DNA of 64,000 nt. Origin: Halobacillus ihumii. Lineage in GTDB: Bacteria > Bacillota > Bacilli > Bacillales > Halobacillaceae. Of the stretch, positions 44,651 through 53,238 are shown in pieces (positions within the stretch are counted from its first letter, which is position 1; each line of letters begins with the position of its first letter). The stretch lies in the NCBI RefSeq assembly GCF_902726645.1, contig NZ_CACVAO010000001.1:434001-498000 (forward strand), given 5' to 3'. The notes under the pieces were generated by a model, which did no database searches, was not told the DNA's origin, and saw only the letters and a program-made list of their open reading frames with translations. A program made the translations under genes and the position numbers.

Positions 44651-46357
44651 CTATGAGTTTTGCAGATTGTTTTCTTCCATCTTCTTATTCTCTTCGTCAA
44701 CAAGTGTCCGACGTAGGATTTTGCCCACCGCTGTTTTAGGCAGTTCATCACGGAATTCATAAATACGCGGAACTTTAAATGCTGCCATACGTTTACGGCA
44801 GAACTCATTCAATTCTTCCTCTGTTACGTTATGGTTCTGCTTTATCACTATAAATGCTTTAACGGTTTCCCCTCGATAGGCGTCCGGCACTCCGATAATA
44901 ACTGCTTCTTGAACTGACTCATGCTCATAAAGGGTTTCTTCAACTTCGCGAGGGTAAATATTGTAGCCTCCAGCAATAATCATGTCTTTCTTCCGGTCAA
45001 CGACAAAGAAATAACCATCTTCATCCATCCGCCCCATATCACCAGTACGGAACCAGCCTTCTTCACTGAGTACTTGATCCGTGTCCTCTTTTCGGTTCCA
45101 ATACCCTTTCATGACTTGCGGACCTTTTATGACAATTTCTCCTACCTCCCCTATGGGAACTTCTTGATCCGTTTCCATACTGACAATCTTAGCTTCGGTA
45201 TTCGGCCATGGTACTCCAATACTTCCGCTTATACGATTTCCCCAAATAAAATTTGAATGTGTTACAGGAGATGTTTCTGTTAAGCCATAACCCTCTACCA
45301 GTCTCCCTCCGGTAACGCTTTCAAATTTCTCCTGCACTTCAACGGGAAGCGGTGCAGATCCGCTAATACAAGCCTCGATAGATGATAGATCATACTTTTT
45401 CAAGTCGGGATGATTTAAGAGGGCTATATAAATAGTTGGGGCACCCGGAAATAGGGAGGGCCTCTGCTTTTCTATAGTTTTCAGCACATTTCCTGGATCA
45501 AATTTAGGCACTAAAATCATTTTTGAACCCATCATAACAGACAGATTCATTACAGAGGTCATCCCGTAAACATGAAAGAATGGTAAGACGGCAAGAACTA
45601 CTTCTTTGCCCTTTTCACACTTATGCATCCATGCCATTGCCATCTGTGTGTTTACAACTAAATTATAGTGACTTAGCATTACCCCTTTTGGAGACCCCGT
45701 AGTACCGCCTGTGTATTGTAACAGGGCTATATCCTCAACCGGATCTACTTCCACTGGAGATACTTGCCCACTGCTATTATCCAAAATATGCTTCCACAAA
45801 TGAGTGTCGGATGATTGCTCAGGTTTAACGAGGACCTGATGCTGCCGCTTTTGCACGAAAGGATATAGTTTGTTCTTCGGAAAAGGGAGGTAATCCTTCA
45901 CACCAGTAACGATAATATGTTCCAGAGAGGTGTTCGGTTTAACATTTGCCGCTTTCGGATATAAAATATCCAGACAGACAATCATCTTTGCCCCGGAATC
46001 CTTCAACTGGTATTCAAGTTCTCGCTCCATATACAATGGGTTGGTCTGAACTACAATACCGCCAGACATTAAGATCGCATAATAAGCGATCACTGATTGA
46101 GGACAGTTAGGCAGCATTACGGATACACGATCGCCTTTTTCTAACCCTAACTTCTGCAAGTAACTCGCAAAGCTTCGGGTCTCGTCAAAAATCTCCTGAA
46201 AGGTCATTTCCTTCCCCATGAAGTAAAGCGCTTTCTTTTTGCCGTATAGCATTACGCTTTCCTCCAAAAAGCTGTGAAGCGGACGTTTATCATAGTCTAC
46301 TGATGCAGGAATTTCAGGCGGATAATTTTTGAGCCAGGGACGTCGACCACTCTCCAT
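44651..46357 (-). CDS. lcfA: Long-chain-fatty-acid--CoA ligase
   Basis: A 568-residue AMP-forming ligase that activates fatty acids for beta-oxidation. The ATP-binding motif LLQYTGGTTGSPKGV near residue 210 and the adenylation motif GWFRTGDMGRMDEDGYFFVVDRKK (quoted partly) near residue 440 are clear, as is the C-terminal lysine stretch TAVGKILRR. It opens the operon with fadR, fadB, etfB and etfA. Confidence 0.95.
   Translation of the reverse strand: MESGRRPWLKNYPPEIPASVDYDKRPLHSFLEESVMLYGKKKALYFMGKEMTFQEIFDETRSFASYLQKLGLEKGDRVSVMLPNCPQSVIAYYAILMSGGIVVQTNPLYMERELEYQLKDSGAKMIVCLDILYPKAANVKPNTSLEHIIVTGVKDYLPFPKNKLYPFVQKRQHQVLVKPEQSSDTHLWKHILDNSSGQVSPVEVDPVEDIALLQYTGGTTGSPKGVMLSHYNLVVNTQMAMAWMHKCEKGKEVVLAVLPFFHVYGMTSVMNLSVMMGSKMILVPKFDPGNVLKTIEKQRPSLFPGAPTIYIALLNHPDLKKYDLSSIEACISGSAPLPVEVQEKFESVTGGRLVEGYGLTETSPVTHSNFIWGNRISGSIGVPWPNTEAKIVSMETDQEVPIGEVGEIVIKGPQVMKGYWNRKEDTDQVLSEEGWFRTGDMGRMDEDGYFFVVDRKKDMIIAGGYNIYPREVEETLYEHESVQEAVIIGVPDAYRGETVKAFIVIKQNHNVTEEELNEFCRKRMAAFKVPRIYEFRDELPKTAVGKILRRTLVDEENKKMEENNLQNS
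46222..46236. promoter_or_regulatory. cre-like site inside lcfA
   Basis: On the minus strand AGAAAGCGCTTTACT lies in the early lcfA coding sequence and contains the same AAAGCGCTTT core as the sdhC site. In B. subtilis the lcfA operon is under catabolite repression by CcpA (established knowledge, recalled). Outer bases fit poorly, so this is tentative. Confidence 0.35.
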
Positions 46358-46478
46358 AAAAAACCCTCCCTCTTTGTATTACTTTTATTATACCGTTATC
46401 GGCTTGAAATTAAAAATATATAATTAAAATTTTGCAAATATTTACTTAAAAAAGCAAGTCCTTTCAAAAAGAACATGC

Positions 46479-46556
46479 TTATAACAAAACATATACAATT
46501 CCAATCACAATAAAAAGTGAAGCAATTACGATCAATACTTTTGCTAAAGTCTCCAT
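46479..46556 (-). CDS. Very small membrane peptide
   Basis: A 25-residue peptide starting METLAKVLIVIAS and ending in a run of hydrophobic residues, so a single membrane span. ATG at 46556 follows AAGGGTGG at good spacing, 13 bp after the yshE stop. It resembles other tiny membrane peptides in bacilli but I cannot name it. Spacing and ribosome site argue that it is made with YshE. Confidence 0.5.
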   Translation of the reverse strand: METLAKVLIVIASLFIVIGIVYVLL

Positions 46557-46569
46557 ACTATTCCACCCT

Positions 46570-46977
46570 TCATATGATGTTAGCCCCGATGACATATGAC
46601 AATCCTGCTGAAATAATAAATGAAATAAAACCAACAGCCCGGTTATCTTCAGCGATCTCGTCATCAATTCTGAAGGAAGGAGTAAGAAATTCAAATATGA
46701 AGTAGCCAATTAACAAAAGAATAAATCCGAATAACCCCCACCCCATAGTCTGGAGAAGGGAGTCATTCTCTTGAATGGAAAATCGAAAAATATTGGCGAT
46801 GCCAAATATTTTTCCTCCGGTTGCCATAGCTACAGCTAAATTGCCATTCTGAATTTCTCTCCAATTATTATAGGTGGTTACTAATTCAAATACAGCCATA
46901 AATACAACAACACACAGAACTACAACACTATAACTTGCTGCAGTTTCAATAAGGGCATGTTCCCAGAATCCTGTCAT
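46570..46977 (-). CDS. yshE: DUF350 membrane protein YshE
   Basis: A 135-residue protein with four hydrophobic segments (for example SVVVLCVVVFMAVFELVTTY and WGLFGFILLLIGYFIFEFLT). The family DUF350 has no settled function. B. subtilis yshE is in the same place, between mutS2 and lcfA. The ATG is 23 bp behind mutS2, with GGGAG before it. Confidence 0.82.
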   Translation of the reverse strand: MTGFWEHALIETAASYSVVVLCVVVFMAVFELVTTYNNWREIQNGNLAVAMATGGKIFGIANIFRFSIQENDSLLQTMGWGLFGFILLLIGYFIFEFLTPSFRIDDEIAEDNRAVGFISFIISAGLSYVIGANII

Positions 46978-47000
46978 AAAAAGCTCTCCCTTTTACGAAT

Positions 47001-49355
47001 TTACTTTAATTCAAGCACTGTGACCCCGCTGCCGCCTTCATTCATCCCACCAGCTCGGTACGAGTCAATCTGGCGATGGTTTTTCGCATAATTTTGGACA
47101 GCTGTTCTCAATGCGCCTGTTCCTTTCCCATGGATGATGGAAACACGCGGATAATTCGCTAATAATGCGTCATCAATATATTTTTCCAACTGATTTAAAG
47201 CCTCTTCGTAACGTTCGCCTCTTAGATCAAGTTCTGTTTTAACATGGTAGCCTTTCCCTTTCACAGTAGCCATCGGTTTTTCCTTATATGGTTGTTGAGC
47301 TTTTACAAATTCTAAATCGTTCCGTTTTGCCTTTACCTTCATCATGCCCACCTGGACCTGGTATTCATTGCTGTTCGTTTGCTCCAGTATAACTCCTTGC
47401 TGATTTAACGTAAGTAATTTCACTTCGTCCCCAGCCTTTAACTCTTTATCTTCCTGTTTAGATACTGGTTTCTTACTGATGTTTTTCTTATTTGCCAAAT
47501 TCGGTGTAGTTTCATCCAACGCTTTTCTGGCTTCAATCAATTCGTGGTCTTTAATCTCTGCTTGGTTCTTCATTTGTCGAAGCTGATGAACAATCTCTTC
47601 AACTTCTTGCCTGGCTTTTTCGACTGCTTTCTCAGCTTTTGTTTCAGCTTTAGTATATAACCGTTCTCGTTTCTCCTCAAATTGTTTCCACTGCGTTTGC
47701 AAATCACGATATAATTCTTCTGCTTTTGTTAACGTTTCTTCCGCTTCATCATAGTCTCGTTCAGCATTTCGCGTTGATTCTTCCAGTGAGGCAATCATAT
47801 TCTCCACGCTTTGTGAATCAATTCCGACCTGCTGCTTAGCGGTTTCTATAATCGTTTCATCTAAGCCAAGTCTTCTCGAGATCTCAAACGCGTTACTGCG
47901 TCCCGGAACTCCGATAAGGAGACGATAAGTCGGCTTCAATGTCTGGATATCAAACTCTACGGAAGCGTTAGTAACTCCCTCCCTGTTATAGCCATACGCT
48001 TTCAGTTCTGGGTAATGAGTCGTTGCAACTACCCGAGCCCTGCGACCAACAACCTCGTCCAAAATGGACATGGCTAAGGCAGCACCTTCTTGGGGGTCTG
48101 TCCCTGCTCCTAGTTCATCGAATAAAACTAAAGTGCGTTCATTGACATGCTTCAATATTTCCACAATATTAGTCATATGAGAGGAAAAGGTTGATAAACT
48201 TTGTTCAATTGACTGCTCATCCCCAATATCTGCATAAACCTGTTCAAACACAGCCAATTCACACCCATCCATTGCAGGTACCTGGAGACCAGATTGGGCC
48301 ATTAGTGTAAATAAGCCTAGCAGCTTCAAGGTAACTGTTTTACCACCAGTGTTTGGCCCTGTAATGACAATTGAAGTGAAATCAACCCCTAATTCAATAT
48401 CATTAGGGACAACTTCTTCTGGATCTATGAGGGGATGTCTTGCTTGTTTAAGACGAATGCGGCCTTCATCGTTCATAGTTGGCATAGCGGCTTTCATTTC
48501 ATTGCCTAGTTTTGCCCGGGCAAACATAAAGTCAACATAGGCAAGTATCTCAACATTAGAATAGAGGAAGGATTGCTCTTCAGAGATAGCAGTAGACAAA
48601 TCTGTTAATATACGCTCCACTTCCTGGCGCTCTTGTACTTTTGATTCTTGTAACTGATTATTTAAATCAACTACTACTTGTGGTTCGATGAATAAAGTTG
48701 CTCCAGAAGCAGATTGATCGTGAACAATCCCGCCTATGGAACCTCGATATTCTTGTTTTACAGGTAGTACATAGCGTTCATTTCTAATTGTTACGATGGC
48801 ATCTGATAACATATTCGATTTCGACCTGGTGAAAGTCTCCATCTTATCACGGACACGACTTTCCGAGGTTCTAATTTTCGAACGGATCGTTCTCAATTTA
48901 TCGGAAGCACCGTCCATCACTCCCCCGTGCTCATCAATACAGGTTCTAATTTTTCTTTCTAGTTCTGTGAGGGGGACGATTCCTTCGACAAGGCCCCTCA
49001 GTATCGGCATATCAGGTTCTTCCAGCTCTTCAACAAATCGTTTTAGCTGCTTCCCCCCATATATGGTGCTGGCAATATCAAGACATTCGATGGCACTAAG
49101 CACGCCTCCAATAGTTGTGCGCTTAATGCTCGGTTTAATATCGAAAATTCCGCCCAACGGAATGTATCCTTTTAGACGGATCACCTGTGCGGCCTCATCT
49201 GTCTCTTTTTGCCACTGTGTGACTTCCGTAAGTTCAGTTGAAGGTTTCAATGCAAGTGAACGTTCCTTACCGAGCGAGGAAGCTGCTTGCTCTGCTAATT
49301 GTTCAATAATTTTTTTATATTCTAAAACATGAAGGATTCGTTTGTTCATGTTCAT
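47001..49355 (-). CDS. mutS2: Endonuclease MutS2
   Basis: A 784-residue MutS homologue without the mismatch-recognition domain; it acts on branched DNA and, in some bacteria, on stalled ribosomes. The ATPase has Walker A in [17 protein letters not shown] near residue 332 and [17 protein letters not shown] as Walker B. A coiled coil covers about residues 520-630. The C-terminal Smr nuclease starts at [13 protein letters not shown] and includes [11 protein letters not shown]. Known as mutSB in B. subtilis. Confidence 0.94.
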   Translation of the reverse strand: MNMNKRILHVLEYKKIIEQLAEQAASSLGKERSLALKPSTELTEVTQWQKETDEAAQVIRLKGYIPLGGIFDIKPSIKRTTIGGVLSAIECLDIASTIYGGKQLKRFVEELEEPDMPILRGLVEGIVPLTELERKIRTCIDEHGGVMDGASDKLRTIRSKIRTSESRVRDKMETFTRSKSNMLSDAIVTIRNERYVLPVKQEYRGSIGGIVHDQSASGATLFIEPQVVVDLNNQLQESKVQERQEVERILTDLSTAISEEQSFLYSNVEILAYVDFMFARAKLGNEMKAAMPTMNDEGRIRLKQARHPLIDPEEVVPNDIELGVDFTSIVITGPNTGGKTVTLKLLGLFTLMAQSGLQVPAMDGCELAVFEQVYADIGDEQSIEQSLSTFSSHMTNIVEILKHVNERTLVLFDELGAGTDPQEGAALAMSILDEVVGRRARVVATTHYPELKAYGYNREGVTNASVEFDIQTLKPTYRLLIGVPGRSNAFEISRRLGLDETIIETAKQQVGIDSQSVENMIASLEESTRNAERDYDEAEETLTKAEELYRDLQTQWKQFEEKRERLYTKAETKAEKAVEKARQEVEEIVHQLRQMKNQAEIKDHELIEARKALDETTPNLANKKNISKKPVSKQEDKELKAGDEVKLLTLNQQGVILEQTNSNEYQVQVGMMKVKAKRNDLEFVKAQQPYKEKPMATVKGKGYHVKTELDLRGERYEEALNQLEKYIDDALLANYPRVSIIHGKGTGALRTAVQNYAKNHRQIDSYRAGGMNEGGSGVTVLELK

Positions 49356-49373
49356 AATTCTCCTTTATTCATA

Positions 49374-51089
49374 CTAATCCCTGCCAAGTCGTTTCATCAA
49401 CTGCTGTGTCGTCATTGTATTTAGAACGGATTCCTTACGCAGCCATCCTTTTCTAGCGGAGCCTACCCCAATTTCCATATGGTCAAGCATTGGATAGCTA
49501 TGGGCATCCGTATTAATAGCAATCGTTACACCAGCATCCTGCGCTTTTATTAACCATTCCCAGCTTAAGTCCAGGCGATTAGGATTCGCATTTAGTTCCA
49601 AAATAGTACCCGTCTGTCGGGCCCCTTCAATTAGATTTTTTAATTGTACTTGATAACCAGATCTGCGGCCAATTAATCGTCCAGTTGGGTGAGCGATCAT
49701 ATCTACATGCGGATTCTGAAGCGCTGTGTTAAGCCGATGCATAATCTGGTCTTCAGATTGATTAAAACTGGAATGGATAGAAGCAATAACAAAGTCCATG
49801 TCCTTTAGAAAACTGTCTTCGAAGTCTAACGAGCCATCTGGAAGGATATCCATTTCAACTCCGGCAAATATATGGAAGCCTTCCATTTGATTATTAATTT
49901 TATCAATCTCCTGCTTTTGCATTCGCAAACGCTCTTCATTTAACCCGTTAGCAATCCTTAAATACTTGGAATGATCTGTTATAGCGATGTATTCATACCC
50001 CATATTTTTGCTTCGTTCTGCCATTTCTCTTATTGATTGAGCACCATCACTCCAAGTTGAGTGCATATGAAGGTCGCCGCGAATATCATTTGGTGCAACA
50101 AAGGAGACAGACTCTTGGAATGCTTCAACTTCTCCCTTATTTTCACGTACTTCAGGAGGGATGTAGTGGAGTCCAAAATGTTGAAAAAACTGTTCTTCTG
50201 TTTTAAAGGTCAGCACTTCACCTGTCTCCGCGTTTTCTACTCCATACTCACTTATTTTTTCTTGCTTTTGCTTGGCCAGTTGTCTCATGGCTACATTATG
50301 TTCCTTTGATCCGGTAAAATGGTGCAAGGTAGAAGCAAACTCTTTAGGTTCGACAATGCGAAAATCCACGCCTATATCATATCCTTCATCGACAATAATT
50401 GAAACTTTTGTATCACCGGAGGAAATAATTTCTTTTAATTCCGGGTAAGCAAGTAATTCTTCTTTCGTTTGTTCAGGATATTTTGAAGCAATAATAAAAT
50501 CGAGATCTTTAATCGTTTCTCGCTTTCTCCTTAAGCTTCCCGCTACGGAAAATTTTTTTATCGTTTCAGATTGATTCAAAAAGGCTTCAATTTTTTCTGC
50601 AATAGGCAGCATAAAAGCAATTGGAAGTCTTTCAGGCCTTGTGCCGTACTCCTCCAGCGTTTTCAATATTTTCTCTGCAGATTTCTTTCCAAAGCCTTCA
50701 AGCTGTTCTACCTTTCCTTCCTCAAGGGCTTCCTTCAATGATTCAGCATCAGTTACTCCTAATTGTTGATAAAGCTTGGCAAGTTTCTTTCCACCTAAGC
50801 CCTGGATATCAAGCAGGGGGACTAAACCCGCCGGTACTTCTCCCTGCAATTGTTTTAACGTTTCAGATTCACCTTCATCAACGTACTCTTGAATGACCGA
50901 TGCAGTGCCTTTACCGATGCCTTTGATCTTAGTAAAGTCGTTGATTTCATTCAACGAATGGTCGTTTCTTTCTAATGCCTGGGCAGCTTTACGGTAAGCT
51001 GATACTTTAAACGAATTTTCACCTTTCAATTCAAGATAAACTGCAACGGTTTCAAGTAATTGAATCACTTTCTTTTTATCAATTGTCAT
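49374..51089 (-). CDS. polX: DNA polymerase/3'-5' exonuclease PolX
   Basis: A 571-residue repair enzyme. The N-terminal polymerase X domain has helix-hairpin-helix elements (FTKIKGIGKGTASVIQEY and LLDIQGLGGKKLAKLYQQ) and a catalytic pair in KDLDFIIA. The C-terminal PHP domain begins at GDLHMHSTWSDGAQ and ends with NTDAHSYPMLDHMEIGV; it gives exonuclease activity. ATG at 51089 fits AAAGGTGG better than an upstream GTG. Confidence 0.93.
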   Translation of the reverse strand: MTIDKKKVIQLLETVAVYLELKGENSFKVSAYRKAAQALERNDHSLNEINDFTKIKGIGKGTASVIQEYVDEGESETLKQLQGEVPAGLVPLLDIQGLGGKKLAKLYQQLGVTDAESLKEALEEGKVEQLEGFGKKSAEKILKTLEEYGTRPERLPIAFMLPIAEKIEAFLNQSETIKKFSVAGSLRRKRETIKDLDFIIASKYPEQTKEELLAYPELKEIISSGDTKVSIIVDEGYDIGVDFRIVEPKEFASTLHHFTGSKEHNVAMRQLAKQKQEKISEYGVENAETGEVLTFKTEEQFFQHFGLHYIPPEVRENKGEVEAFQESVSFVAPNDIRGDLHMHSTWSDGAQSIREMAERSKNMGYEYIAITDHSKYLRIANGLNEERLRMQKQEIDKINNQMEGFHIFAGVEMDILPDGSLDFEDSFLKDMDFVIASIHSSFNQSEDQIMHRLNTALQNPHVDMIAHPTGRLIGRRSGYQVQLKNLIEGARQTGTILELNANPNRLDLSWEWLIKAQDAGVTIAINTDAHSYPMLDHMEIGVGSARKGWLRKESVLNTMTTQQLMKRLGRD

Positions 51090-51132
51090 TACCTTGTCCA
51101 CCTTTCACATTTAAACAGTTGAGGATAAAAAG

Positions 51133-51169
51133 AAAAGGCCGCTATGAAATTTTCACAGCGACCTTTCCA
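51133..51169 (-). terminator. Terminator between cvpA and polX
   Basis: On the minus strand AAAGGTCGCTGTGAA and its near-complement ending AGCGGCCTTT form a stem followed by TCTTTTT. It closes the zapA-cvpA transcript. Confidence 0.75.
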
Positions 51170-51267
51170 TTACTAGCAAATAATAGGTGAGCAGTCACAT
51201 CAAACTTAACTGACGTTCTCTTCAACTTCGAATCGCTCACATGTACACCATGGAGTAACAATTCGTA

Positions 51268-51819
51268 CTACTGCAGCAAGCTTATCATATGGTCCACCCA
51301 CATAGTTTTGATTTGACTGGATAGGATGGGAGTACTCTCAATAATAAACTGGGCTAAAAACGAACCGTCCAAAGCGTTCTGGACAACACTTAAAGGTACT
51401 AATGCCGCTATGTATAATAGAATAAACAAGAGAAAGTATCTTTCTACAAACCCTAAAATGCCGCCTAACAGGCTATTTATTGAACTGAGTACAGGTAGTT
51501 CTGCAACAAAGTCCAGCATAGATGCAAGAATCTGCAAAATAATTTTAACCCCAAAAAATAAAATAGCGAAGGCTGCAGCATTATAAAATGCTTGTTCTAA
51601 AGGCAGGTTTTCCGTAAATACTGCCCAGGTGGCTCCCTCTGGGAGTTCAGGGTAGGGAACCCACAAAATAAGTTTAGGTGCTAGATTGTCGTAATACATT
51701 ACAGCGACGATAAAAGCGGCAATAAATCCTATCAAATGAAATAACTGAAGGATAAAACCCCTTCGAATGCCTACCATAACGCCAAAGAATAGAATAATCA
51801 AAAGCAATATATCAATCAT
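51268..51819 (-). CDS. yshB: CvpA family membrane protein
   Basis: A 183-residue protein with four membrane segments (LLLIILFFGVMVGIRRGFIL first, FLLFILLYIAALVPLSVV last). The CvpA family is named for a role in colicin V production in E. coli; in bacilli its job is unknown and possibly linked to cell division, as it follows zapA with a one-base gap. B. subtilis homologue YshB is in the same place. Confidence 0.85.
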   Translation of the reverse strand: MIDILLLIILFFGVMVGIRRGFILQLFHLIGFIAAFIVAVMYYDNLAPKLILWVPYPELPEGATWAVFTENLPLEQAFYNAAAFAILFFGVKIILQILASMLDFVAELPVLSSINSLLGGILGFVERYFLLFILLYIAALVPLSVVQNALDGSFLAQFIIESTPILSSQIKTMWVDHMISLLQ

Positions 51820-51820
51820 G

Positions 51821-52099
51821 TTAGTCGTCGTCCTCTTTCTCTATCTTGTCAATATAATTCATTAATTCCGTACACTCTTCTTTAAGTTTAATATATTCAT
51901 TCATTGTATTAACCGCTGTCAGGACTGCAAGTTTAGATGTATCTAAACTTGCATTAGCTTCATGTATTTCACGCATTTTCTGATCAACAAGACTAGATAC
52001 CATGCGGATATGGTGCGGCTCTTCATGTCCAACAATAGTGTACGAGCGATTGTTAATCTCAACGGTGATTCTTCTTCTATTTTTATCTGATTGGGACAC
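51821..52099 (-). CDS. zapA: Cell division protein ZapA
   Basis: A 92-residue FtsZ-binding protein that bundles FtsZ filaments at the division site. The fold is ITVEINNRSYTIVGHEEPHH, then a long helix with LDTSKLAVLTAVNTMNEYIK, which agrees with B. subtilis ZapA (YshA). The start is GTG at 52099, seven bases after AAGGGGG; ATG at 52105 is too near. The C-terminus ends in acidic EKEDDD. Confidence 0.9.
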   Translation of the reverse strand: MSQSDKNRRRITVEINNRSYTIVGHEEPHHIRMVSSLVDQKMREIHEANASLDTSKLAVLTAVNTMNEYIKLKEECTELMNYIDKIEKEDDD

Positions 52100-52251
52100 A
52101 TCCATACCCCCTTGATTCTCAAGTCCTAAGCATAATAGTAACATGAAGCTGAACATTTGGGAAACCAAAAAGTATTATTACCTCTGTTCTGTTCATGTTT
52201 CTAATTTGCTATACTGATTTTATACTTTTTTTAAATAGAAGGGACTTAACT

Positions 52252-53178
52252 ATGTCACAAGTTGTTTTAACCTTACCCAAAGAAAAACTTCAGGAAATGC
52301 AAAGTTATTATAAACAAAGTCTAAAAGCCACACCACAAAATGCTGCCTTTGCAGCGAAAACACCAAATTGTACAATCACAGCTTACAATTCTGGAAAAGT
52401 GCTCTTCCAGGGGAAAGCTCCGGAACAGGAATCACACAAATGGGGGAATTCTACCGTTCAAAACTCCTCTAAAAAGTCAGTACCAAAACCCACTCATCGA
52501 TTTCATCCTGATAAAGCGTTGTTTGCACAGTCTCATATTGGATCAGATGAAGCCGGAACGGGAGACTTTTTCGGTCCGATAACCGTTGCAGCAGCATATG
52601 TAAAAGATCATCAAATTGGCCAGTTGAAAGCAATTGGTGTAAAAGACTCAAAACATCTCAGTGACAAACAAATCACGCACATCGCTAAACAAATTGTAGA
52701 AATGAATATTCCCTACAGCCTCTTGCGCTTAGATAATATGAAATATAATCAATGGCAGGAAAAGGGCTGGACACAAGGTAAAATGAAGACAATGCTTCAC
52801 CATAAAGCATTAGAAACCTTACTAGCAAAAATAGCGCCCGAGCAGCCGGCTATTCTTGTTGACCAATTCTCTCAGCCAGACGTTTATGCAAAACACTTAA
52901 AATCTGAATGCAAACAACTCCAGAGGGACATATTCTTTATGACCAAAGCAGAAAGCTATTCCACATCTGTTGCTGTGGCTTCAATCATTGCCAGATCGAG
53001 CTTTGTAAAAGCGATGAATCAAATTGAGATGGACACGGGGCTTCCTGTTCCCAAAGGGGCATCAGGGGCCGTCGACAAAGCTGCAGCAAAGATTATAACC
53101 ATTTACGGAGAAGATAAACTGCGCGAAATTGCCAAGATACATTTTGCTACTTTACAGAAAGCTCGAAAATTAACGTAA
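52252..53178 (+). CDS. rnhC: Ribonuclease HIII
   Basis: A 308-residue enzyme that cuts RNA in RNA-DNA hybrids. An N-terminal TBP-like domain (about residues 1-80) is followed by the RNase H2-like core with HIGSDEAGTGDFFGPITVAA, in which the DEAGTG Asp-Glu pair is catalytic, and GVKDSKHLSDKQI. Start: ATG at 52252 behind AAGGGAC. It is the only plus-strand gene between zapA and pheT and ends at a strong terminator. Confidence 0.93.
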   Translation: MSQVVLTLPKEKLQEMQSYYKQSLKATPQNAAFAAKTPNCTITAYNSGKVLFQGKAPEQESHKWGNSTVQNSSKKSVPKPTHRFHPDKALFAQSHIGSDEAGTGDFFGPITVAAAYVKDHQIGQLKAIGVKDSKHLSDKQITHIAKQIVEMNIPYSLLRLDNMKYNQWQEKGWTQGKMKTMLHHKALETLLAKIAPEQPAILVDQFSQPDVYAKHLKSECKQLQRDIFFMTKAESYSTSVAVASIIARSSFVKAMNQIEMDTGLPVPKGASGAVDKAAAKIITIYGEDKLREIAKIHFATLQKARKLT

Positions 53179-53185
53179 GTACAAA

Positions 53186-53218
53186 CAAAAGCGTGCCATA
53201 AAAATGGCACGCTTTTGT
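53186..53218. terminator. Bidirectional terminator between rnhC and pheT
   Basis: AAAAGCGTGCCAT and ATGGCACGCTTTT form a 13-bp perfect stem flanked by A and T runs, serving both convergent genes. Confidence 0.9.
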
Positions 53219-53238
53219 TACGCTCTACTCCCTACGAA

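Noticed and set aside
48796-49332. Plus-strand open frame of 178 codons
   Set aside because: It is a shadow of mutS2; no ribosome site and serine-rich antisense composition.
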